A DNA stretch of 64,000 bases from Tannerella serpentiformis. Its GTDB lineage: Bacteria > Bacteroidota > Bacteroidia > Bacteroidales > Tannerellaceae. A program made the position numbers and the translations under genes. Positions 35,555 through 44,884 of this stretch are shown in pieces; within the stretch, counting starts at the first letter, position 1; every line of letters begins with the position of its first letter. The notes under the pieces are model-generated. The model saw nothing but the letters and a program-made list of their open reading frames with translations, was not told the DNA's origin and made no database searches. The stretch covers positions 372,001 through 436,000 of the forward strand of contig NZ_CP028365.1 in the NCBI RefSeq assembly GCF_003033925.1, written 5' to 3'.

Positions 35555-36724
35555 TTAATTGAATAGGCTACGCAGTCCGTCCATGTCGAAGGAGAGGGAG
35601 AAGCGGAGCGTTTGATCGAGGGGGTTACTCTGGACGGTGCTGATGAGGTAGGCGGCGTCGAGGCGGAAGACGTTCATCTTGAAGCCAGCACCCATCGAGA
35701 AGTATTGGCGGTTGCCCTTTAGCTGGTTCTCGTAATAGTAACCGCCGCGGACGAAGAACTGGTTGTTGTAGCTGTATTCGGCACCGAGCGAGACGTTGAC
35801 CTCCTTCAGCTCTTCGCTGAAACCGTCGTTGGCGTCGGAGAAGGACCGGAGCGCGGCCGAGAGGGAGTTCATCGTCTTGTAGTCGTCGCTGCGTTTGGCG
35901 AAGTCGGCGTCCGACTCGCCCTCGCGCTTAATTGGTTCGGTGGGCACGAGGTACTTGTTGAGGTCGAGGTAGACGCCGATCTGGTTGTAGTCGTCGATGG
36001 GGTACAGGAGGCCGGTACCGATCTTGAGGTTGGCGGGCAGGAACTGCTGGCGGTTGCCACCGTCGAACGAGACCTTGGTACCGAGGTTCGAGACGTTGTA
36101 GCCGAAGCTCCAGAGGCTCTCGCTCTGCCCGAGGTAGACGTACTTCTCGAGGTAGCCGGAGACGTCGACCGAGACGGCGTTGGCGGGCTGCAGGTCTTGG
36201 TTGACGGTGGCGTTCATGTCAGACCGGATGTAGCGCAGGGCGACGGCCATGGAGTAGTTTTCGGAGAGCTTCATGCCGTAGCTCAGGTCGAAGGCCATTT
36301 CGTAGGGGTTGAGGTTGGTGAGTTGCTGGCCGACCTGATTGGTGATAGGCACCTCACCCAGCGAGAAGTAGCGCAGGGAGGCGCCGATGGCCGATCGGTC
36401 GTTGGGCTTGTAGTAACCCGAGGCGTAGGCCATGTAGACGTCCTTGACGAGCTTGCGGAGCCAGGGGGTGTACGAGATGCCGACGCCAGCTTTGCTCTCC
36501 ATGAAGGCGTATTTCGAGGCGTTCCAATACTGCGAGTGGATGTCGGGCAGGGTGGCGGCGCCGATGTCGCCCATACCGCCGCCGCGCGCATCGGGGGCGA
36601 TGGAAAGCGAAGGGATAGCCGTGTTGATGGGGCTGAATTGTTTGTACTTGTCCTGTGCATGCAGCAGGGCTGCGGGCAGGAGCAGCGCCGGCAACAGGCC
36701 GACGATTCTACGAAGGTTCATCAT
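35555..36724 (-). CDS. porV: type IX secretion outer-membrane protein PorV (LptO)
   Basis: A 389-aa outer-membrane protein that, in Porphyromonas, works with PorU to process T9SS cargo and attach it to A-LPS. The start is MMNLRRIVGLLPALLLPAALLHAQ; 21 upstream in-frame codons precede this signal peptide. Family features include INTAIPSLSIAPDARGGGMG, ATLPDIHSQYWNASKYAFM and YTPWLRKLVKDVYM, in a FadL-like barrel. porU is not adjacent in this window. Its presence, with porG, means this organism has a type IX system. Confidence 0.93.
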   Translation of the reverse strand: MMNLRRIVGLLPALLLPAALLHAQDKYKQFSPINTAIPSLSIAPDARGGGMGDIGAATLPDIHSQYWNASKYAFMESKAGVGISYTPWLRKLVKDVYMAYASGYYKPNDRSAIGASLRYFSLGEVPITNQVGQQLTNLNPYEMAFDLSYGMKLSENYSMAVALRYIRSDMNATVNQDLQPANAVSVDVSGYLEKYVYLGQSESLWSFGYNVSNLGTKVSFDGGNRQQFLPANLKIGTGLLYPIDDYNQIGVYLDLNKYLVPTEPIKREGESDADFAKRSDDYKTMNSLSAALRSFSDANDGFSEELKEVNVSLGAEYSYNNQFFVRGGYYYENQLKGNRQYFSMGAGFKMNVFRLDAAYLISTVQSNPLDQTLRFSLSFDMDGLRSLFN

Positions 36725-36983
36725 AGGGGTTTGTGTCAATGTTTCGTTCAAAAAATAAGCCCCTTTATAACTACGAGGCCGGTGCATTATTGTACGCAGG
36801 TGAAGAAGCGATCTCAGTCGGTCGTCTCTCGTCTGACGCGGGCTGACGACAGCCCCTCGACGCTAAGAAACGAATAGCCGCTTTTTGGATTCATCTCGTA
36901 TAGCCGACCCTCTCTTTTGAATCCATCTTGATTCAGATCACATCCCCTTCCACCTCTATCTATACAAAATAGAAATGCTTCGT

Positions 36984-37290
36984 TTGTCGTGCAATCCGGA
37001 GCGAAACAGTTTTGTATCGGACCAGATTGCATGCAATATAGAGTAATACAATTTTGATTCGAATTATATTGCATGCAATTCTAAGCGAAATAGTTTTGTA
37101 TCGGATCGGATTGCATACAATCCAGAGTAATACAATTCTGATTCGGATCAGATTGCATGCAATCTAGAGCGAATCAGTTTTGATTCGGATCAGATTGCGT
37201 GCAATCCAGAGCGAAACAATTTTGTATCGGATCGGATTGCATGCTATCTGATATAAAACAAACGTGTATCAAATCGTATTTTGAGCCATA
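36984..37290. repeat. 42-bp tandem array I (7 units)
   Basis: The palindrome GATTGCATGCAATC, or a one-base variant, recurs every 42 bp: 36984 (partial), 37026, 37068, 37110, 37152, 37194 and 37236. The rest of the unit is AGAGCGAATCAGTTTTGATTCGG or similar. It lies between the porV start and the stop of the GNAT gene. The remaining 240 bp upstream of porV show no gene. Confidence 0.94.
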
Positions 37291-37368
37291 CGATAGGATA
37301 CACGTTTTGCATTCAATAGAAATCAGGATCAGGGACCCAAAAACGGGTGGAAACGACGCGCGGCTCGG

Positions 37369-38220
37369 CTAATCGAGCATCAGCGCCATGTGGAGACGGT
37401 CGATGTCGGCCGCCGAGAGACGGTCGTCGAGCCGTGCGGCCAGTCCGTAAGGCTGCGAGGGGCGGTCGGGCTGCGGGGGGCGACGAATGCGGAGCTGCGT
37501 GGCGCCGTGACGCGTGGCAGCGGCGCGAAGGAGGGCCGTCTCGGTGTCCGCGTCCTCGGCGAGCAACTCCTTGACGCGCACCACGCCGCCCTCCTCGGGC
37601 GCCTCGAAGAGGAAGCCTGCGGGCCGTCCGTCGGCCAGGGCCACGAGCACACGGCCGCCGTCCGATTCGCAGTCGAGGCGGATGGTGTCGAAGTCGCGGG
37701 CCGTGTGCAGGATGGCGCACGGTCGGCGGCGCTCGAGGCGGTCGAAGGCGGCGTAAAAGCGCGCGTCGGTGCAGGGCGCGATGCGGACGTCAGGGGGAGC
37801 GAGCGGTAGGTCGGCCGTGGCGATCCGTTCGTCGCAAGTCTGGATGGGGTGGACGTAGCCCAAGCGGGCGTAGACGTCGAAGAGCCACGGCTCGGCGGGG
37901 ATGAGCGTGGTGAGGGCGAAGCCTCGGCGGCGCATCGTGCGGAGGGCGCGGCGCATGAGGGCCGTCATCAGCCCCTGGCCGCGCGCCTCGGGGCGGGTGC
38001 TGACGCCGCAGATGTAGGCCGCGGGAAGCGTGCGCCTCCCCACGCGGAGGCGGTAGGGGACGATGTGAAGCATGGCCGCGAGGCGTCCGTCGCGGCTGAG
38101 CGTGAGGGCATTCTGGGGCCGATAGACGCGGGTGAAGAAGAGGCGGACGAAGGCGTCGGAGTCGCCAAACGTGTCCTGCCAGAGGCGCATCATCGCGGGT
38201 AGTCGCGGGTCGCGGATCAT
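37369..38220 (-). CDS. GNAT family N-acetyltransferase
   Basis: A 283-aa acetyltransferase. The N-terminal GNAT fold has the acetyl-CoA loop STRPEARGQGLMTALMRRAL (about 71-90) after YICGV. The C-terminal half is a second, degenerate domain, as in two-domain Eis-like or SCP2-linked GNATs. The first codons overlap the stop of the upstream DUF2156 gene by 4 nt, so the two form an operon. The substrate is unknown. Confidence 0.85.
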   Translation of the reverse strand: MIRDPRLPAMMRLWQDTFGDSDAFVRLFFTRVYRPQNALTLSRDGRLAAMLHIVPYRLRVGRRTLPAAYICGVSTRPEARGQGLMTALMRRALRTMRRRGFALTTLIPAEPWLFDVYARLGYVHPIQTCDERIATADLPLAPPDVRIAPCTDARFYAAFDRLERRRPCAILHTARDFDTIRLDCESDGGRVLVALADGRPAGFLFEAPEEGGVVRVKELLAEDADTETALLRAAATRHGATQLRIRRPPQPDRPSQPYGLAARLDDRLSAADIDRLHMALMLD

Positions 38221-39125
38221 CGGCGCTTCACGGCGCCGAACTTCTCCAGCAGCACGGCGGGGTTGTACGACAGTTTGGCCTTGCGGAGGCCCGGCAGCCC
38301 GAGATCCTCCTCGCGATTGATGTAGGTGTACGTCTCCGGAATGTGGGCGACAAACTCCTGGTTGATGACGCTGAAAATGCCCTCGTAGCGCGTGTCGGCC
38401 TTCTCGACGTGCACGCCGAAGGTGGTGCGGTTGATGGGCGATCCGTAGGTGAAGGCGGCGATGTGGTCGTCGATGACCAGGGCGCCACCGGTGAGGCCCA
38501 GCGCTTCGAAGTTGCGGAGGGCGAAGTCCATCGATCGACGCTCATTGGTGAGGTCGTCGGCGTTGTCGTCCGTCGCGTTGGCACGCATCCAGGTGCGCTC
38601 CAGCTCCATGCAGCAGGGGGCCGTCTCGGGCGTGAGGGGCAGGTAGGTGTAGGTGTATTCCTTGCGGAAACGGTTGGCGTGGTTGCGCTTCGACTGGAGT
38701 TTTTTGCCGCGCAGCGTGAGTAGCTCCTCGCGCAGGTAGATGTAATCGAAGTAGTCGCGGTCGGCCATGTAGGCGAACTTGTCGGGGCAGGCAGCCTCCA
38801 GCTCCGGGCGTGCCTCGGGGGTAATGCCGAGCACAAGCAGCGGGTGGCCGAAACCGTTCACGTGGTTGTTTTCGTCCAGCTTACGGATGGCTGCGCCCAG
38901 GCCGCCGTGGCCGATCGGCATCATGTAGGCCAGTCGTCGGCCCGCGTTTTCCTCGATGTAAAAGCGGATGAAGAGGAAGCCGTCCTCGATGGCATACTCG
39001 GTGTCGTAGAGGAACCGCCAGCTGCATATGTTGGCGAAGGCGAAATCGCAGTTGGAATAGGGGGCATTCAGGGTGAATGCGCTGATCGCGTCGCGATCGG
39101 TGAGGGAGATGGGTTGGAATGTCAT
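38217..39125 (-). CDS. DUF2156 protein (phosphatidylglycerol lysyltransferase-like)
   Basis: A 302-aa protein with the DUF2156 fold, a double GNAT-like domain related to the C-terminal part of MprF. Family pattern: LTDRDAISAFTLNAPYSNCDFAFANICSW at the N-terminus, FEALGLTGGALVIDDHIAAF and the closing VNREEDLGLPGLRKAKLSYNP-like INREEDLGLPGLRKAK. There is no membrane segment, so it is not a full MprF. Overlap with the GNAT gene suggests joint aminoacyl- or acyl-transfer work. Substrate unknown. Confidence 0.85.
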   Translation of the reverse strand: MTFQPISLTDRDAISAFTLNAPYSNCDFAFANICSWRFLYDTEYAIEDGFLFIRFYIEENAGRRLAYMMPIGHGGLGAAIRKLDENNHVNGFGHPLLVLGITPEARPELEAACPDKFAYMADRDYFDYIYLREELLTLRGKKLQSKRNHANRFRKEYTYTYLPLTPETAPCCMELERTWMRANATDDNADDLTNERRSMDFALRNFEALGLTGGALVIDDHIAAFTYGSPINRTTFGVHVEKADTRYEGIFSVINQEFVAHIPETYTYINREEDLGLPGLRKAKLSYNPAVLLEKFGAVKRR

Positions 39126-39147
39126 AAGTCTATAAATAGGAAAGGAA

Positions 39148-39187
39148 ACGCCGACCGGGCAGGCCTGAAATCTGTCCGATCGGCGTC
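39148..39187 (-). terminator. Rho-independent terminator of kbl
   Basis: ACGCCGACCGG and CCGATCGGCGT arms with an inner CAG/CTG stem, 25 bp past the kbl stop. The minus-strand tail is TTCC-rich rather than a pure U run. Confidence 0.6.
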
Positions 39188-39212
39188 GGGGGGCTTGTCG
39201 GCAGGCTTACGT

Positions 39213-40403
39213 CTACTTGATGACGCCCAGCGTACGGCCGACTTTGATGAAGGCGGCGATGGCCTTGTCGAGGTGCTCGCGCTCGTGTCCGGCAGAGAGC
39301 TGCACGCGAATGCGCGCTTGATCCTTGGGCACGACCGGATAGTAGAAGCCGGTCACGTAGATGCCTTCGTGCTGCATTTCGCGGGCAAAGTCTTGCGAGA
39401 GCTTGGCGTCGTACAGCATCACGGCGCAGATAGCCGACTGCGTGGGCTTAATGTCGAAGCCCGCCTCTATCATGCGGTCGCGGAAGTAGGTCACGTTGCG
39501 CGCCAGCTTCGTGTGGAGCGTGTCCGACTCGTCGAGCATCTTGAACATCTCAATGCTCGCGCCGACGATCGACGGGGCCAGCGAGTTGGAGAAGAGGTAC
39601 GGGCGTGACCGCTGGCGGAGCATGTCGATGATCTCCTTCCGGCCCGTGGTGAAGCCGCCCATAGCGCCGCCGAAGGCCTTGCCCAGCGTACCGGTGAAGA
39701 TGTCGATGCGTCCGTAAAGGTTGAACTGCTCCGCTACGCCGCGTCCCGTCGGCCCAACGACGCCCGCAGAGTGCGACTCGTCGACCATCACCAACGCGTC
39801 GTAACGCTCGGCCAGGTCGCAGATCCGATCCATCGGCGCCACGTTGCCATCCATCGAGAAGACGCCGTCCGTCGCAATCACGCGGAAGCGACAGCCCGCG
39901 GCCTCCTTCAGGCAACGCTCCAAGTCGGCCATATCCGCATTGGCGTAGCAGAAACGTTTGGCCTTGCAGAGGCGTACGCCGTCGATGATCGAGGCGTGGT
40001 TGAGGGCATCGGAGATGATGGCGTCCTGCTCGCCGAGGAGCGGCTCGAAGAGTCCGCCGTTGGCGTCGAAACAGGAGCCGTAAAGGATCGTGTCGTCCGT
40101 CCGGAAGAAGCGGGCGATGGCGGCCTCGAGGTCCTTGTGCATGTCCTGCGTACCGCAAATGAATCGCACGGACGACATGCCGAATCCGCGCTGTTGCATG
40201 GCGCGTGTGGCGGCCTCGATGAGGCGCGGATTGTCGGATAGCCCGAGGTAATTGTTGGCGCAGAAGTTTAGCACCTCCTCGCCGTCGCCAACGCGGATGT
40301 CAGCGCGCTGCGGGGTTCGGATGATGCGTTCTTTTTTGAATAATCCCGCCGACTCGATGTCGGCCAGTTCCTGCTGGAGGAACGCTTGAATTTTTCCGTA
40401 CAT
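39213..40403 (-). CDS. kbl: glycine C-acetyltransferase (2-amino-3-ketobutyrate CoA ligase)
   Basis: A 396-aa PLP enzyme that splits 2-amino-3-ketobutyrate with CoA into glycine and acetyl-CoA. The PLP lysine is K242 in FTGTLGKAFGGAMGG; H136, D208 and H211 in VMVDESHSAG complete the cofactor site. It works right after threonine dehydrogenase, whose gene (40896) is divergent, with array J between them. A TACATTTG promoter element lies about 36 bp upstream. Confidence 0.96.
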   Translation of the reverse strand: MYGKIQAFLQQELADIESAGLFKKERIIRTPQRADIRVGDGEEVLNFCANNYLGLSDNPRLIEAATRAMQQRGFGMSSVRFICGTQDMHKDLEAAIARFFRTDDTILYGSCFDANGGLFEPLLGEQDAIISDALNHASIIDGVRLCKAKRFCYANADMADLERCLKEAAGCRFRVIATDGVFSMDGNVAPMDRICDLAERYDALVMVDESHSAGVVGPTGRGVAEQFNLYGRIDIFTGTLGKAFGGAMGGFTTGRKEIIDMLRQRSRPYLFSNSLAPSIVGASIEMFKMLDESDTLHTKLARNVTYFRDRMIEAGFDIKPTQSAICAVMLYDAKLSQDFAREMQHEGIYVTGFYYPVVPKDQARIRVQLSAGHEREHLDKAIAAFIKVGRTLGVIK

Positions 40404-40438
40404 GACTCTTTGTGTATGTAATTATGGTTTCGCGGCGG

Positions 40439-40446
40439 CAAATGTA
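40439..40446 (-). promoter_or_regulatory. -7 promoter element for kbl
   Basis: Minus-strand TACATTTG fits TAnnTTTG and lies 35 bp before the kbl ATG. No clear -33 box. Confidence 0.4.
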
Positions 40447-40524
40447 AGACGTAGTTCGAGGTAAAACGGGGCCGGCGCCTCATCCCTCAGCCACCGATGC
40501 GATATCAGCGTATCGTCGCCCGTC

Positions 40525-40800
40525 TGCGCGGGCACGTCGCTGTGTATTTCGGGGCCATGCAAAGCTGCGACAGCCCGTCGCTGTGTGTTTTGAGCTGTTG
40601 CAAAGCTGCGACAGCCCATCGCTGTGTGTTTTGGGCGTTGCAAAAGCTGCGACAGCCCGTCGCTGTGTATTTTGAGCGTTGCAAATTTTGCGACAGCCCG
40701 TCGCTGTGTATTTCGAGCGTTGCAAAATCTACGACAGCCCGTCGCTGTGTATTTCGGGCGTTGCAAAATCTGCGACAGCCCGTCGCTGTGCGTTTTGAAG
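40525..40800. repeat. 41-bp tandem array J (7 units)
   Basis: GCGACAG recurs at 40567, 40608, 40649, 40690, 40731 and 40772, exactly 41 bp apart, with a degenerate first unit at about 40526. Each has GCGACagcccGTCGC, then TGTGTATTTTGAGCGTTGC. It occupies the shared regulatory gap of the divergent kbl and tdh genes but ends before the promoters of both. Confidence 0.95.
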
Positions 40801-40841
40801 TGCACGCATCATCTCTTTTTGCAGATTGTATGGGTTTCTAT

Positions 40842-40870
40842 TTTGTCGTATATCTATTCTGATACCTTTG
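40842..40870 (+). promoter_or_regulatory. tdh promoter (-33 TTTG, -7 TACCTTTG)
   Basis: TTTG at 40842, 17 bp, then TACCTTTG at 40863-40870, close to the Bacteroidetes consensus and 25 bp before the ATG. Confidence 0.55.
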
Positions 40871-40895
40871 CGCGCAAAAATTCACATTCAGCAAG

Positions 40896-41843
40896 ATGAA
40901 AAACATATTGGTAATCGGTTCAACCGGACAAATCGGCTCTGAACTGACCTTGGAATTGCGAAAGCATTACGGAGAGAATGTGGTTGCGGGTTACATACCC
41001 GGAGCCGAACCCAAGGGCGAGCTGGCCGAAACGGGCCCGGCAGCCATTGTGGACATCACGAACGGACAGCAGATCGCAGACACGGTGGCGAAGTATCGCG
41101 TCGACACGGTGTACAACCTCGCAGCGCTACTCTCGGCCGTGGCCGAAAGCAAGCACTGCCTGGCGTGGCACATCGGCATCGACGGCCTGATGAACGTGCT
41201 CGAAGTGGCCCGTGAACGGGGCTGCGCCGTCTTCACCCCCAGCTCGATCGGAGCCTTTGGCGACGGTGCGCCGAAAGACATGACGCCGCAGGATACCATC
41301 TGCCGGCCACACACCATGTATGGCGTGACGAAGGTGACGGGCGAGTTGCTCAGCGACTACTATTATACCCGCTTCGGCGTCGACACGCGTGGCGTGCGCT
41401 TCCCGGGGCTGATCTCGTACGTGACGCCTCCGGGCGGTGGCACGACGGACTATGCTGTCGACATCTTCTACGCCGCGGCTCGGGGCGAGACGTTCCGCTG
41501 CCCCATTCAGGGCGGCACGTTCATGGACATGATGTACATGCCCGACGCACTGCACGCTGCCATCAGTCTGATGGAGGCTGACCCTGCGCGGCTCAGGCAT
41601 CGCAACGCGTTCAACATCGCCTCGATGAGCTTCGATCCGGAGATCATCTACCGGCAGATCCGCAAGTATCGGCCCGACTTCGTCATGGAGTACGCCGTCG
41701 ATCCCTTGCGGCAGTCTATCGCCGACTCGTGGCCGAACCACATGGACGACCATTGCGCCCGCGAGGAGTGGGACTGGGCGCCGCGCTACGATCTCGACGC
41801 CATGACGCGCGACATGCTGGAGAAGCTCTCGGCTCGCTTCTGA
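40896..41843 (+). CDS. tdh: SDR-type L-threonine 3-dehydrogenase
   Basis: A 315-aa extended SDR protein. NAD loop LVIGSTGQIGSELTLEL (5-21); YNLAALLSA; catalytic T114/S116 region TPSSIGAFG; YxxxK pair Y142/K146 in MYGVTKVTGE; then GVRFPGLISY. This is the epimerase-like form of threonine dehydrogenase, which oxidises threonine to 2-amino-3-ketobutyrate. The assignment rests on the family motifs and on the divergent kbl, which encodes the next enzyme. A terminator follows at 41878. Confidence 0.93.
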   Translation: MKNILVIGSTGQIGSELTLELRKHYGENVVAGYIPGAEPKGELAETGPAAIVDITNGQQIADTVAKYRVDTVYNLAALLSAVAESKHCLAWHIGIDGLMNVLEVARERGCAVFTPSSIGAFGDGAPKDMTPQDTICRPHTMYGVTKVTGELLSDYYYTRFGVDTRGVRFPGLISYVTPPGGGTTDYAVDIFYAAARGETFRCPIQGGTFMDMMYMPDALHAAISLMEADPARLRHRNAFNIASMSFDPEIIYRQIRKYRPDFVMEYAVDPLRQSIADSWPNHMDDHCAREEWDWAPRYDLDAMTRDMLEKLSARF

Positions 41844-41877
41844 CCGAGCGCCCCCCTCCTACCCTGCTTTCACGACT

Positions 41878-41917
41878 AATCCCGCATACCGGCCACACGG
41901 TGTGCGGGATTTTTTTA
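41878..41917 (+). terminator. Rho-independent terminator of tdh
   Basis: AATCCCGCATACCG and CGGTGTGCGGGATT arms followed by seven Ts, 35 bp after the stop. Confidence 0.85.
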
Positions 41918-41964
41918 GCCAATATGTGGGAGGCGAAGGCGGCCTCTCCTGCCGGTAGGATGTA

Positions 41965-41985
41965 GGGGCGTATTGCATACGCCCC
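41965..41985. repeat. REP-like palindrome GGGGCGTAT-n3-ATACGCCCC
   Basis: Nine-base arms around TGC. The same palindrome with a different centre (GCG) is at 28557-28577, again flanked by a CCCTA/GTAGGGG extension. A looser relative (GGGGGCAAATAGCATTCACCCCTA) follows at about 42020. Confidence 0.7.
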
Positions 41986-42054
41986 TTAGGATGGAATCGT
42001 AGGCCTGTTATCCGGGTACACGGGGGCAAATAGCATTCACCCCTACTCCCAATT

Positions 42055-42795
42055 CTATTTGGAGAGGGGGCGATGCAGGGTGAAGGGCATGAAGTAGGCC
42101 AGCCGCAGGGTGAAGACTTGGGGCGAGGCTTTGGAGAAGGCGTCGCCATGGCGGGTGCTGTAGAAGTCGCCAAGGGAATAGTAGTAGCGGCCCTCGAGCT
42201 GGAAATAGCCGACAGACGTGCGCAGCTCTACGCCCGGCCCGCCGCAGAGTCCCCACGCGAAACGCCGCTCGATGGCCATCGTGTGCTGATCGTTCGTCTT
42301 GTTAGGCGTGGCGCCGTTCAGGTTCTCGTCCGTGCTCTCGCCCGTCAGGAGGCCGATCTGCGGACCGAGGTTGAAGAAGCATCGCACGCGCTCGGAGCCG
42401 AAGTAGATGTGCGTCAGGAAGGGCACTTCGAGGTAGTTCATGCGGCGGATGTAGCGATACCGGGGCTGCTCGTCGAAGCGCTCGCGCCAACCAAGCTGAC
42501 GGAAGCCGGCCTCGAGCTGTAGCCCGAGGTTACGCTCCGTGATCCACCTGAAGGCCACGCCAGCGTTGAAGCCTTGCATCGGGCTCTGATGCACCTTGGG
42601 CGCGAAGAAGACGGTCGAATAGTTGATGCCGCCCGTCACGCCTGCCGCCCATTCTTCGCGGAACGTGGGCCGTTGTGCCCGACTGTCCGTAGCGTGAACG
42701 GCCGCCCATGCCAGAAACAGAAAGAGGGCCATCGCCCTCCTCCTGTTTGAAACGCCTTGCAGCCACCGGGCTGCGCTGTGAAGTCGGCTCATCAT
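42055..42795 (-). CDS. outer-membrane beta-barrel protein (porin family, OMP_b-brl)
   Basis: A 246-aa barrel of the broad PorT-like family, about eight strands. A signal peptide ends near AVHATDSRAQ; the first ATG overlaps the upstream stop by 4 nt, and another start at residue 22 (MALFLFLAW) would give a more standard leader. Strands such as GVTGGINYSTVFFAP, LGLQLEAGFRQLG and YFQLEGRYYYSLGDF alternate with turns. The coupling with the LysM/PBP1 gene suggests they work together in the envelope. I cannot assign a T9SS role. Confidence 0.75.
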   Translation of the reverse strand: MMSRLHSAARWLQGVSNRRRAMALFLFLAWAAVHATDSRAQRPTFREEWAAGVTGGINYSTVFFAPKVHQSPMQGFNAGVAFRWITERNLGLQLEAGFRQLGWRERFDEQPRYRYIRRMNYLEVPFLTHIYFGSERVRCFFNLGPQIGLLTGESTDENLNGATPNKTNDQHTMAIERRFAWGLCGGPGVELRTSVGYFQLEGRYYYSLGDFYSTRHGDAFSKASPQVFTLRLAYFMPFTLHRPLSK

Positions 42796-44579
42796 TCGCG
42801 CGTGACGGTGTTGTCCTTATTGTAGTGGACGATGTAAATGTTCTGGTTCATGAAGCCGCCCCAGTTGCTCATCCGCTCATTGTAGTAGAGGCCCATCTGG
42901 AGGCTGGTGTACTTCATCTGGCGGATGTTCTCCTCGAAGTTTGCGCCGTGCTTTTGCAGCGCACCGATGAAATACATGCCCGTATCGAAGCCCAGCATGG
43001 CGTAGCGCGGGTAGGTCTGGTGCATACTCTTTTGGTAGAACGATTTGTAGCGCGAGGTGAAGCGGCGCACACTCGCCGATCGGCTGATGGCGAAGAAGGG
43101 CGCGTAGATGTACGTATTGAAGGCGCTAAAGTCTCGCGTGTAGTTGGTGTACGTCTGCCATTCGGGGTATCCGAAGAGCGTCAGCCGATAGTTCGACTTG
43201 CCCTGCAAGAGCGCGCGGAGCGTGGGGCGGAGCTTGGCCAGCGCGCCCTCGGACGACGAAGTGGGGATGATCACGTTCGGTTTCGATGTGCTGAGCAGGC
43301 CCGTGAGATCGTTCATGAACGTGCGACTGTTATAGCCGACTTCCCGATTCGGAATGCCCTTTTTCGTCATCTCCGCTTTGAGGGCGCGGACAAAGTCCGT
43401 CTCTTCGTCCTTATCGCCGATGCTGACAAAGACGGCGTTGTAGTTCGCCAACAGTGAGGCGGCTCGGACGGCAGCGATGGGTGCGATATAAGCCTTGGGG
43501 GCATTGACTTGGAAGATGAACGAGTTGCCAGACGTCAGCTTCTCGAGTTTCGAAGAGAGGGGGATGACGTATTTGACGCCCTTCCGCGAGGCATAGTCGG
43601 CAATCAGCTCGATCTGTTCGTCCGTCACGCCACCGATGATCAGGTCGGCGGCGTTCACCTCGTCCGTGCGGAGCACCTCCTCCGTCTTCTGCGTGCCGTC
43701 GCCCAGGTCGTAGACCGAGAGATCGATCGAGGTGCCCGTACGGCGCAGACTGTCAATGGCCATGAGGAAACCCTCGTAATACTCCACAAAGCGGGGTACG
43801 TTTTTCTTGTCGCTCGTCAGGAAGGGCAGCAGCAGCGCCACACGGGCCACGTCTATGCGATTCACCTCGTTGCGATAGGCACGCATGGCCTCGATGTCAA
43901 ATTCGTTCGTGGGTCCACTGACGGGTGTGGTGGGTGTAGAAGGTGCGGCGCCCGCTTTCTTGGGTGGCACCTTGATCACCATGCCCGCGCGCAGGCCGCT
44001 TTTAAGTTGTGGATTGACTCGGAGCAGTGTCTCGTTGTCCGTCTCGAAGCGTCGGCAGAGACCGTAGATGGTTTCGTTTTTCTTGATCGTGTAGGTCTCG
44101 CCCGTCGAGGCGGTGGCTGGAGCGGCGGACGGGGCCGGGATGCGGATCGTCTTGCCGACGTAGAACGTGCCTGCGTCCAGTCCCGGGTTTGCGGCCGTGA
44201 TCTCGTCCGGCGTCACGCCATAATTCCTGGAGAGGGAAAAGAGCGTCTCGCCACTGCGAATGGTGTGCTGCACAGAGGCGCCGTCGGCCGTCCGTCCGCT
44301 GGCGTTCGACGTGCCATTACGGGGAATCTTCAGCGTTTCGCCCTCCCGGATGTTGTTGCGGCTACTGGGGTTCAACCGATAGATGTCGTTTTCACTCACC
44401 TTGTACAGGGCGGCGATGGAATAGATGGTTTGTCCACGCTCTACGGTGTGATAAATAACGCTGTCGTCGCGCTCGTTACCGGCGGATGCTTGTTTGCGGC
44501 TACCCTGTGCCGCCAAGAAGCTGGGTGGCAAACAGAGCAAGAGAGACAGCAGATAGAAATTCAATCTATTCATAGTCAA
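42792..44579 (-). CDS. LysM peptidoglycan-binding protein with PBP1-like domain
   Basis: A 595-aa periplasmic protein. Signal peptide in MNRLNFYLLSLLLCLPPSFLAAQ (third codon is the likely start). Three LysM domains follow at about 42-88 (HTVERGQTIYSIAALYKV), 104-150 (HTIRSGETLFSLSRNYGV) and 162-208 (YTIKKNETIYGLCRRFET). From about 235 on there is a type-1 periplasmic-binding-protein fold (VARVALLLPFLTSDKK, ADLIIGGVTDEQIELI). It is probably anchored to peptidoglycan and senses or carries a ligand; the ligand is unknown. It overlaps the barrel gene by 4 nt. Confidence 0.9.
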   Translation of the reverse strand: MTMNRLNFYLLSLLLCLPPSFLAAQGSRKQASAGNERDDSVIYHTVERGQTIYSIAALYKVSENDIYRLNPSSRNNIREGETLKIPRNGTSNASGRTADGASVQHTIRSGETLFSLSRNYGVTPDEITAANPGLDAGTFYVGKTIRIPAPSAAPATASTGETYTIKKNETIYGLCRRFETDNETLLRVNPQLKSGLRAGMVIKVPPKKAGAAPSTPTTPVSGPTNEFDIEAMRAYRNEVNRIDVARVALLLPFLTSDKKNVPRFVEYYEGFLMAIDSLRRTGTSIDLSVYDLGDGTQKTEEVLRTDEVNAADLIIGGVTDEQIELIADYASRKGVKYVIPLSSKLEKLTSGNSFIFQVNAPKAYIAPIAAVRAASLLANYNAVFVSIGDKDEETDFVRALKAEMTKKGIPNREVGYNSRTFMNDLTGLLSTSKPNVIIPTSSSEGALAKLRPTLRALLQGKSNYRLTLFGYPEWQTYTNYTRDFSAFNTYIYAPFFAISRSASVRRFTSRYKSFYQKSMHQTYPRYAMLGFDTGMYFIGALQKHGANFEENIRQMKYTSLQMGLYYNERMSNWGGFMNQNIYIVHYNKDNTVTRE

Positions 44580-44594
44580 TTAAAAATTTGTGCA

Positions 44595-44602
44595 CAAAGG
44601 TA
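44595..44602 (-). promoter_or_regulatory. -7 promoter element for the LysM/PBP1 operon
   Basis: Minus-strand TACCTTTG, an exact TAnnTTTG, 16-24 bp before the start codon. Confidence 0.45.
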
Positions 44603-44884
44603 AGCCTTATTCATCGATCAGACAGCCGGGTATGTGGGGAAATTGGATAGCGGCGAGGATCGTTTGAATGTTTGGGTGCCACTCCCCGCCATCCGATCCA
44701 CTTCCCGCTTCGGAACAGCATCGGGCGACGATGCGTAGCGGTTTGGGAGGCTCGTTTTGGGCTTTCGTCGGGTGACGGGATGTCCGAAAAGGTTCGAAAT
44801 GGACTTCCATCAGGTAGCGCGGTGTCGTCGCGAACTTATCTAAAATTCAACCGAGCCACCGCAGCCTTGTGCTGAATGTATATC

